Source: Caldifarciminota bacterium
GTDB taxonomy: Bacteria > Hydrothermota > Tepidihabitantia > Tepidihabitantales > JAOUPE01
Assembly (NCBI GenBank): GCA_029880025.1
Contig: JAOUPE010000127.1
Span: 1-5,326 of the forward strand
DNA length: 5,326 nucleotides
Direction: 5' to 3'
The notes beneath the pieces were generated by a model, which had not been told where the DNA came from, did not search any database, and saw nothing but the letters and a program-made list of their open reading frames with translations. The stretch's first letter is position 1. Each line of letters opens with the position of its first letter. The position numbers were made by a program, and so were the translations under genes. Shown here in pieces: positions 1 through 5,326 of this stretch.

Positions 1-1149
1 GCAATTGTCCTGGTGTTGGTTGCCGCGATATTTATTCCACGAGTTTACCCGGAGACGGATTTTGTAAAATATTTTAAACCCAATTCTAAACCGACTCGAG
101 CGGTGCAGATTATCAACGAAAGGTTTGGCGGTGAGCTGCAATTCGAATTTCTGATTGAGGGCGATATCCAGGACCCTGCCCTGCTAAAACGGATTGAAGG
201 ATTCGAAACCGAATTGAGCAAAGTGCCACATATTACCCATACCTTCTCTCTGGTTGATGTTCTGCGTTCTACTAACCAAGCTTTTAACGGCGGAAAAAGC
301 GAATTTGACCGTTTACCGGAGACACACCAGGCGGTTGCTCAATATCTGCTGCTTTTATCTTTTTCCGACTCCGATTTTTTGACTGATTTCGTAACCTCAG
401 ACTATAAACTTGCTCGTATGACAGCACGATTTGATAGTGAAGAAAGCCAACGAATTAAAATTGCCCTTAAGAAGATTAACCAGTTAATCACCAAGCACTT
501 TGATATAAAGACAAATATTAAAGTTGGGGGTATGCCAATGGCAATCGACCGCTTACATAAGAACATTCAACTGAGCCAGCTAATCACTTTGATTACCGCC
601 TTGGTTGCTGTATTCGTTCTGGTTGCGGTTTTTTTTAAATCAGTGTTTTTGGGCGCAGCAGCGTTGACCCCGATTGGGCTAACTCTTACCTTGAATTATG
701 GGTTAATGGGACTATTGGGAATTCGACAAGATGTGGTAACATCTACCCTTGGTTCAATCGCAATCGGTATCGGTATCGATTATGCTTGTCACCTGATTGC
801 TCGGTTCCGTGAGGAGCAGGAAAATGGCTTTAAAGGTGCCGAAATTTTGCGCCAGACCCTGTCTTCGGTCGGTCCGCCGATATTAACCAATGCCCTTTCG
901 GTTGGATTAGGATTTGCTGTGCTGATGTTCTCATCATTTCTCATCATTCAAACTTTCGGCATTCTTATTGCCGAAACGATGGTTTACTCCAGTGTCGGTG
1001 CGCTGACGTTACTTGCCGCAATACTAAGCTGGCGAGCAGGGCGGAAGAAATCGAACCATAAAGAAATCAAACAAAAGAAAGAAGATAACATAGCGTTGTC
1101 ATCATTAAATTCTCTTCGTAATCATATTTTAATTGGTTTTAAAAAATGA
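1..1149 (+). CDS. MMPL/RND-superfamily exporter, C-terminal half (5' end outside window)
   Basis: The frame is open from base 1, so the gene starts upstream; a GTG at 13 lies inside the first membrane helix and is not the likely start. 382 residues are visible. Residues 1-13 are the end of a hydrophobic helix. About 14-190 form an extra-cytoplasmic loop ending in the VGGMPMAIDR segment. Five helices follow at about 192-212, 215-238, 245-268, 294-314 and 318-343. The fourth-helix signature GIGIDYACHLIARFREE carries Asp260-Tyr261, the position of the proton-relay Asp-Tyr pair in MmpL3-type transporters. This pattern matches the second half of COG1033-type RND exporters (about 750-800 aa), relatives of HpnN and MmpL. 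These are proton-driven inner-membrane pumps, often for lipids or hydrophobic molecules. A lysine-rich cytoplasmic tail of about 39 residues follows the last helix. The next gene starts 12 bp downstream, so co-transcription is likely. The family call is secure; the substrate is unknown. Confidence 0.9.
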   Translation, partial: AIVLVLVAAIFIPRVYPETDFVKYFKPNSKPTRAVQIINERFGGELQFEFLIEGDIQDPALLKRIEGFETELSKVPHITHTFSLVDVLRSTNQAFNGGKSEFDRLPETHQAVAQYLLLLSFSDSDFLTDFVTSDYKLARMTARFDSEESQRIKIALKKINQLITKHFDIKTNIKVGGMPMAIDRLHKNIQLSQLITLITALVAVFVLVAVFFKSVFLGAAALTPIGLTLTLNYGLMGLLGIRQDVVTSTLGSIAIGIGIDYACHLIARFREEQENGFKGAEILRQTLSSVGPPILTNALSVGLGFAVLMFSSFLIIQTFGILIAETMVYSSVGALTLLAAILSWRAGRKKSNHKEIKQKKEDNIALSSLNSLRNHILIGFKK

Positions 1150-1150
1150 T

Positions 1151-1156
1151 AGGAGG
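1151..1156 (+). promoter_or_regulatory. Shine-Dalgarno for the LolA-like gene
   Basis: A perfect AGGAGG sits 5 bp before the GTG at 1162 and just after the TGA of the exporter. It fixes this GTG as the start, despite the non-ATG codon, and suggests efficient independent initiation within the operon. Confidence 0.9.
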
Positions 1157-1161
1157 AAAAC

Positions 1162-1902
1162 GTGAAGAATACACTGATGAGCATCATTCTGAGCGCGATA
1201 TCAGTCGGGGCAACTGAAAGTGCGCTGAGTGGTAAAGAGATTTTAGACCAAATGAAAAAGGCAACTGTTGCCAAAGATCGCCAGGTTTTAGCCACAATGA
1301 CAATCACTGACCGGAATGGTCGAATCCAAACTCGAACCATGGATTTAATGACTAAAGGGGACAAAAAGATACTAGTAACTTTTACGTCGCCCGCAGAATT
1401 GCGCGGCGTGACCTTTATGACCACTTCTTCGGAAAATATGTGGATATACCTGCCAGCGCAGGCTCGGGTCCGCCGAATTTCGGGCAGCATGGTGAACCAA
1501 AGTTTTGGCGGCTCGGATTTTTCCTATAAAGAGATGACCAATATCTCTTATGCTCTGGATGATAAAGTAGAAAAGGTAGAGAAAGTAACCTTTAAGGAAA
1601 AACCGACATATCTACTCACCCTTTCCGAAGCTAATAACCCAAACCAACATAGTAAGTTATGGGTGGAAAAGGAAAATTTTCTGCCTTTACAACTGGAAAA
1701 GCTTGATAAAAACGGTGAAATAATCAAACGAGTGATTTTTAATGATTTTGTCCAAGAGGGTTCGGTCTGGATTCCAAAATTGATTCAGCTGCAAGATTTG
1801 ACCAAGAACAGCAGAACCGAAATCAAGGTCACCGAATTTCAGCTCAACACCGGAATCAAAGACAATATGTTCACCGAATCTAATATGAAACGAGGCGGAT
1901 GA
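1162..1902 (+). CDS. LolA-like outer membrane lipoprotein-sorting family protein
   Basis: A 246-residue protein with a GTG start set by a perfect AGGAGG. Residues 1-20 form a short signal peptide (MKNTLMSIILSAISVGATES); there is no lipobox cysteine, so a soluble periplasmic protein is expected. The rest fits the LolA-like family often annotated as outer membrane lipoprotein-sorting protein (PF17131 type). Visible motifs are VTFTSPAELRG at about 72-82, a WIYLPAQARVRRI block at 94-106 and GGSDFSY at 116-122. Alternating polar and hydrophobic segments to the end suit the half-barrel fold that binds acyl chains. Classical LolA carries lipoproteins from LolCDE to LolB. This relative sits directly after an RND exporter, so I infer it receives cargo from that pump or works with it, rather than serving the housekeeping Lol route. 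Its stop codon overlaps the start of the next gene by 4 bp. Family call is strong; ligand unknown. Confidence 0.87.
   Translation: MKNTLMSIILSAISVGATESALSGKEILDQMKKATVAKDRQVLATMTITDRNGRIQTRTMDLMTKGDKKILVTFTSPAELRGVTFMTTSSENMWIYLPAQARVRRISGSMVNQSFGGSDFSYKEMTNISYALDDKVEKVEKVTFKEKPTYLLTLSEANNPNQHSKLWVEKENFLPLQLEKLDKNGEIIKRVIFNDFVQEGSVWIPKLIQLQDLTKNSRTEIKVTEFQLNTGIKDNMFTESNMKRGG
1892..1895 (+). promoter_or_regulatory. Weak ribosome binding site for the outer-membrane barrel gene
   Basis: GAGG lies 3 bp before the ATG at 1899 and 6 bp before the ATG at 1902. The second ATG has the better spacing, so translation may begin at 1902, shortening the product by one Met. Initiation probably also depends on coupling to termination at the overlapping TGA (1900-1902). 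Confidence 0.5.
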
Positions 1903-3257
1903 TGAATGAGAACCAAACATCTAAATTCAAAAATCGAAAATTTGCAACTGCTTTCTTCCTTTTGATTTTAACATTCTGTTTCGTCTTTGCCAAAAGTTCT
2001 TTTCAGGCTGATTTTAAGAGTAAATTACATCTGCGTGCCAATGCTTTAAACAGCGCAGCAATCAGCTGGTTTGAAACCAGAGTTAATCTCGGCTTCCTGC
2101 CATTAAGGAGCAGAAAATTTGACAGCAAAATTGAGGTAGAAATCAGAACTAAAGGGTTTCCCAAACTAACCTCAACCAATCAACTGGACGAACCTTCATT
2201 GTTTGAACCGGTTGATGTTATGTTAAGCGAGGCTTATTTTCAGCTTTATGAAGTTCTGCCCGGATTGAGTTTTAGTGCCGGGCGGCAGTTAATTCACTGG
2301 GGAACCGCCGATGCGATTAATCCGACAAATAATATTGTGGCGCCCGATTATTCTGACCCAATCGTCTGGGATGCAAAAAGACCAGCCTGGCTGATCCATA
2401 CTGAATATATGCCAATTCCCTGGGTTGGTTTAGAACTTGTTGCCAAACCAGTTTTTGAATCGGCAATGGTTCCACCAAAAAGTTGGTTCTGGATTGAGAA
2501 CCTGCCTGCTACTGAACTGTTACGTCGAGGATTGATTGCATCCTTCATCAGCCAAGGAATAGATTCGCTTACTGCCCAAACCATTGCGTCTAATTATACA
2601 ATCACAGTAAGTGAAGATTTTCAGTTACCAAAAAATACCCTCAAGGCTATGTCTTATGGTGGTAGAATAAAAACTCATTTTTCGATATTTGATGTATCAG
2701 CTAGTTTATTCCGTGGTTATGACTTTTTGCCCTATGCCACACCAATTACCACAATTAATCCTGAAGCATTTACCCTCGATTTTGTTTTACAAGAGCGTTA
2801 TCCGCGACAAACAATTGTCGGGGGCGATATTGCAACGAATCTTTTGGGAATTGGCATTTGGGCAGAGGCAGGTTATTCATTTTACAATGATTCTTTGCCA
2901 AAAGACAAATTAACTTTCATTGCTGGTGCCGACTATTCGTTTAGCGGTTTTTATACAAACCTACAATTCTTGCGCGGTCCATTTCCTTTAGCAATGACGG
3001 ATCCTAAATCGGATTATAACTTCATTTTAGGAACCCTGGAACGCAGATTATTTGATGACCGTTTATTGCTACGGGCAGGAGGAATCATTGATGTTAAAAA
3101 AGGCTCATATGGTTTTCTGCCTTTAGTACGCTGGATGCCAATCAGTGGTTTACAGTTTGATATTGGTGGTTTGGTCTTTGGCGGTAAAGCAAATTCTGCA
3201 TTCAAGCCTTTAGAGGATATCAAAGAAGTTTTCTTTGGTGTCCGCTATCAATTCTGA
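1899..3257 (+). CDS. Outer-membrane beta-barrel protein, DUF1302-like
   Basis: A 452-residue protein. Residues 1-31 form a signal peptide: a Lys/Arg-rich start, a hydrophobic core (FATAFFLLILTFCFVFA) and likely cleavage after Ala31. The mature part is rich in alternating aromatic and hydrophobic residues typical of transmembrane beta strands, and it ends in VRYQF, a C-terminal Phe signal of the kind recognised by the BAM complex. A conserved-looking block at about 110-150 (SEAYFQLY, then SAGRQLIHWGTADAINPTN) resembles the GRQ-WG-NP segment of DUF1302-type outer-membrane proteins, which are found next to RND exporters and LolA-like or DUF1329 proteins in other Gram-negative bacteria. The ATGA overlap with the LolA-like gene indicates translational coupling. 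I infer it is the outer-membrane end of the exporter system, as a pore or cargo acceptor. The barrel call is firm; the exact family is less sure and could be another porin-like group. Confidence 0.75.
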   Translation: MMNENQTSKFKNRKFATAFFLLILTFCFVFAKSSFQADFKSKLHLRANALNSAAISWFETRVNLGFLPLRSRKFDSKIEVEIRTKGFPKLTSTNQLDEPSLFEPVDVMLSEAYFQLYEVLPGLSFSAGRQLIHWGTADAINPTNNIVAPDYSDPIVWDAKRPAWLIHTEYMPIPWVGLELVAKPVFESAMVPPKSWFWIENLPATELLRRGLIASFISQGIDSLTAQTIASNYTITVSEDFQLPKNTLKAMSYGGRIKTHFSIFDVSASLFRGYDFLPYATPITTINPEAFTLDFVLQERYPRQTIVGGDIATNLLGIGIWAEAGYSFYNDSLPKDKLTFIAGADYSFSGFYTNLQFLRGPFPLAMTDPKSDYNFILGTLERRLFDDRLLLRAGGIIDVKKGSYGFLPLVRWMPISGLQFDIGGLVFGGKANSAFKPLEDIKEVFFGVRYQF

Positions 3258-3378
3258 ATTAAATCGACCGAAGAAATTAACACCGAATCGCACTGAAGAA
3301 ACCGAAATGCACCGAAATGATTTAGGTGTTTTCCCAAAGATTCAGTGTCTTTCAGTGGTTTCAGTGTTGAATTAATTC
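3256..3378. repeat. Imperfect palindrome of degenerate 7-bp units
   Basis: The left arm carries ACCGAA/ACTGAA units at 3266, 3281, 3291, 3300 and 3310. The right arm carries three exact TTCAGTG units at 3341, 3351 and 3360. The arms are in register: 3310-3316 faces 3341-3347, 3300-3306 faces 3351-3357 and 3291-3297 faces 3360-3366, giving matching 10- and 9-bp steps on both sides. The central loop is about 24 nt (3317-3340). The outermost GAATTAA (3256-3262, beginning within the stop codon of the barrel gene) is complementary to TTAATTC (3372-3378). It may be a dispersed intergenic element, and it may also help end the upstream operon's transcript, though no U-run directly follows. Confidence 0.75.
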
Positions 3379-3383
3379 GTTTC

Positions 3384-3404
3384 TTTGAATGTAATCCATT
3401 CAAA
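3384..3404. other. Perfect 8-bp stem-loop between transcription units
   Basis: TTTGAATG (3384-3391) and CATTCAAA (3397-3404) are exact inverted repeats around a 5-nt loop (TAATC). The stem is AT-rich. A T-rich run begins about 22 nt downstream (3427-3437), too far for a standard intrinsic terminator. It could be an operator for the downstream patatin gene, a weak terminator for the upstream operon, or chance. Confidence 0.4.
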
Positions 3405-3421
3405 ATCTTGAAAGCCTCTTA

Positions 3422-3449
3422 TTTACTTTTTTCTTTTATTCCTTAAAAT
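3422..3449 (+). promoter_or_regulatory. Possible promoter of the patatin gene
   Basis: TTTACT (3422-3427) and TAAAAT (3444-3449) resemble -35 and -10 boxes with 16-bp spacing; each is an imperfect match. The -10-like box ends 6 bp before the ATG at 3456, so transcription would begin at or next to the start codon and give a leaderless mRNA. This agrees with the lack of any Shine-Dalgarno before that ATG. The region is AT-rich, so a chance match is quite possible. Confidence 0.35.
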
Positions 3450-3455
3450 AATTCG

Positions 3456-5326
3456 ATGAAATTTTTCGTTCTTTCTACCGCCTTACTGGCTCTAATTGCT
3501 TATTCGACACCGGTAGTGGTAGATTCTCCTCCGGTTCGAATCGGATTGGCGCTTTCGGGTGGTGCGGCTTTAGGATTTGCTCATATTGGAGTCTTAAAAG
3601 TATTAGAAGAGAACGGCATACCAATATCATACATTTCAGGAAACAGCATGGGTTCAATGGTCGCCGGGGTTTATGCGGCTGGTTACATTACGGCTGAAAT
3701 GGAAAGCATTGCAGTCAATGCTGACTGGTCATTGCTTTTCAGTTCTAATCCATCGTTCGGTGCTCAATATCTAACCGAACGCCAACAGAATCAAAATTAT
3801 ATCTTTCAATTGCGACATCGCAACTTTTCTCCTGCCCTGCCCAGCGGATTAATACCTTTGCAGAACGTTGAGTTTCTTTTAATGAATCTTTTATCAGAAA
3901 TCGAATATAACACCTATTACAATTTTGACAGTTTGCCAATACCCTATCGAGCAGTGGCAGTAGATTTGATTACCGGTCAAAAGAAAGTTATGGCGCAAGG
4001 AAGAATTTCACAGGCGATTCGTGCCAGTATTGCAATACCTGGAATTTTTGCTCCGGAAGCACTTGGTAACCAAGAACTGGTAGATGGTGGTGTGCAGCAA
4101 TATCTGCCGGTTGATCCATTGTTTGGCTTTAAGCCCGATTTCATCATTGCCGTCTTAACAATGAAACATAATCCTGAAACTGGAGTTTCATTAATCGATA
4201 TCGTTTCACGAAGTATGGATGTCACCTGTATCGAGAATCTGAACCAGCAAATGCAATTAGCCGATGTGCTGATTGAACCCAATGTTGACCCGTTTCGCCA
4301 TTCTGATTTTGCCCGAGCTCGTGAACTTATTACTGCCGGCGAACAAGCAGCACGTGCCGCCCTGCCCGAAATCTATGAGAAATTGGCAGGTCGTAAACCA
4401 ATAGCTCACAAAAATCAAATTAAGCAAAGGGCATTGTCAGTTATCCGTTCGGTGCGATTTGAAGGTTTGCACGTAACACGTGAAAGATTAGCCAGAAATG
4501 AGATTCAGACTCGACCCGGAAATTATCTTATATTCCGTCGATTAATCGATGACCTAAATCGCCTTTTTGATACCGGTCTCTTCCAAGATGTAAACTATCG
4601 ACTCGAATTCGATAGATTCGATTCGGTTGATGTAATTATTGAACTCAAAGAACGAGCCTATGGATTCTATTCTTTAGGAATTCGTTATGACAACATAAAT
4701 AATATTTTAATGGGAATCGAGCTTGGACAAGGTAATTTATGGGGTTCAGGCGCAGGGGTAAGGGGTGTCATCCACTGGGGCAACCCAAATGAATACCGAT
4801 TAGGGCTGACCGGTACTCGGCTTTTCCGTTTGCCCTTTGGTTATCGTCTTGACGGATTTTTGCGTTCGCTTGACCGTTCTTATTATTTAAATGGTAAATG
4901 GCAGGCAGATTACAATATCGAAACTCGGGGTGGTGTTGCCGAAGCTGGTTATATTTTAGGCTATGATGCTTTCTTCAATGTTGGCATGACCGCTTACCAG
5001 GCATCATACCGTATGCCGCCGCTACCAATTTTTGATACGATACCGAAAAGCGAGTGGATAATTGGACCAACTTTTCAACTGGAATTCAACAATTTCGATA
5101 ACTTGTTTCTCCCTACGCGTGGACGGACCTATCATCTTGCGGCTATTTTAGCCAGTAAAAGACTTAACGCCAGCAACGATTTTCTAAAAATCGACTTTGC
5201 CGCAGAACGAATAATCCCTTTGGCTTCCTGGTTTCTGATTCGTCCGGGAATGGAAATTGGTATGGCTTGGGGTAAGTTAGCTTGGTCGGAATTTTTATAT
5301 ATCGGCGAACAAAATCTCGTGGGCTT
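3456..5326 (+). CDS. Patatin-like phospholipase with POTRA and Omp85 barrel (type Vd secretion, PlpD-like), 3' end outside window
   Basis: The frame runs from ATG 3456 to the window end with no stop: 623 complete codons plus two bases. An in-frame TAA at 3444 makes this ATG the first possible start. Residues 1 to about 20 look like a signal peptide (MKFFVLSTALLALIAYSTP). Residues 28 to about 300 are a patatin-like hydrolase: oxyanion loop SGGAALGFAHIGVL (34-47), nucleophile elbow GNSMG with Ser64, and DGG with Asp210, so the Ser-Asp dyad is intact. About 328-400 is one POTRA-like domain (SVRFEGL, then FDTGLFQDV, then VDVIIELKE). From about 401 there are BamA-type strands (YSLGIRYDN, then GQGNLWGSGAGV, and FLPTRGRTY at 551-559). 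Relatives are about 730-760 aa, so roughly 110-130 residues are probably missing at the C terminus. PlpD of Pseudomonas aeruginosa has this layout and exports its phospholipase through its own barrel. No Shine-Dalgarno precedes the ATG. It lies 198 bp after the previous gene and is probably a separate unit. Confidence 0.93.
   Translation, partial: MKFFVLSTALLALIAYSTPVVVDSPPVRIGLALSGGAALGFAHIGVLKVLEENGIPISYISGNSMGSMVAGVYAAGYITAEMESIAVNADWSLLFSSNPSFGAQYLTERQQNQNYIFQLRHRNFSPALPSGLIPLQNVEFLLMNLLSEIEYNTYYNFDSLPIPYRAVAVDLITGQKKVMAQGRISQAIRASIAIPGIFAPEALGNQELVDGGVQQYLPVDPLFGFKPDFIIAVLTMKHNPETGVSLIDIVSRSMDVTCIENLNQQMQLADVLIEPNVDPFRHSDFARARELITAGEQAARAALPEIYEKLAGRKPIAHKNQIKQRALSVIRSVRFEGLHVTRERLARNEIQTRPGNYLIFRRLIDDLNRLFDTGLFQDVNYRLEFDRFDSVDVIIELKERAYGFYSLGIRYDNINNILMGIELGQGNLWGSGAGVRGVIHWGNPNEYRLGLTGTRLFRLPFGYRLDGFLRSLDRSYYLNGKWQADYNIETRGGVAEAGYILGYDAFFNVGMTAYQASYRMPPLPIFDTIPKSEWIIGPTFQLEFNNFDNLFLPTRGRTYHLAAILASKRLNASNDFLKIDFAAERIIPLASWFLIRPGMEIGMAWGKLAWSEFLYIGEQNLVG

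Noticed and set aside
1122..1490. Minus-strand open frame of 122 codons across the exporter/LolA-like junction
   Set aside because: It lies almost wholly antisense to a well-supported gene, has no recognisable domain and no convincing start signal, so it is a shadow frame.
2808..2821. Palindrome-like GACAA...TTGTC within the barrel gene
   Set aside because: It is short, inside a coding region and fully accounted for by the codons there; the expected chance frequency of such a 5-bp inverted repeat is high.
2689..2913. Plus-strand open frame in another phase inside the barrel gene
   Set aside because: It overlaps the continuous barrel frame completely, lacks a ribosome binding site and has no recognisable domain.
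3281..3366. Short repeated units that might suggest a CRISPR array
   Set aside because: Units are only 7 bp, spaced 9-10 bp apart and inverted between the two arms. CRISPR repeats are about 23-50 bp, direct, with unique spacers of similar length.
3384..3440. Intrinsic terminator made of the 8-bp hairpin and the downstream T-run
   Set aside because: The T-run starts about 22 nt after the stem, and the stem is AT-rich; a standard Rho-independent terminator needs a GC-rich stem directly followed by U residues.
3977..4282. Minus-strand open frame of about 100 codons inside the patatin gene, with others at 3475-3657 and 3745-3939
   Set aside because: The opposite strand encodes the intact patatin domain with its catalytic motifs in one continuous frame; the antisense frames show low-complexity composition without domain features.

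Overview
The window comes from a Gram-negative (diderm) bacterium. It encodes an inner-membrane RND-type exporter, a periplasmic LolA-like protein and two outer-membrane beta-barrel proteins. Base composition looks moderate (GC in the low to mid 40s by eye). Start signals are mixed: one gene has a perfect AGGAGG with GTG, another has no visible Shine-Dalgarno. Nothing fixes the phylum; an uncultured lineage in or near the FCB/WOR-3 sphere is only a guess.

Layout: four genes, all on the + strand, fill about 96% of the window. Positions 1-1149 hold the C-terminal half of an MMPL/RND-superfamily exporter whose start lies upstream. A 12-bp gap carrying AGGAGG leads to a LolA-like outer-membrane lipoprotein-sorting family protein (1162-1902). 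Its stop overlaps the start of a signal-peptide-bearing outer-membrane beta-barrel protein resembling DUF1302-type proteins (1899-3257). This tight spacing indicates one operon. The products fall in the inner membrane, periplasm and outer membrane, which suggests a trans-envelope route for a lipid or other hydrophobic cargo. The cargo is not identifiable from sequence.

A 198-bp intergenic region follows (3258-3455). It holds a roughly 120-bp imperfect palindrome built from degenerate 7-bp units (CACYGAA on one arm, TTCAGTG on the other, every 9-10 bp), then a perfect 8-bp stem-loop, a pyrimidine-rich stretch and a possible promoter.

From 3456 to the window end runs a long open frame with no stop inside the window. 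It has a signal peptide, a patatin-like phospholipase domain (GNSMG nucleophile elbow, DGG aspartate), one POTRA-like domain and the first part of an Omp85/BamA-type barrel. This is the architecture of type Vd secretion proteins such as PlpD. Its oxyanion-loop motif reads GGAALG instead of the usual GGGxRG/GGGxKG. It appears to be a separate transcription unit, possibly translated from a leaderless mRNA.

I see no tRNA, rRNA, CRISPR array, transposase or phage gene. The families are recognisable. The points that stand out are the intergenic palindrome, the altered patatin motif and the undefined cargo of the three-gene envelope operon.
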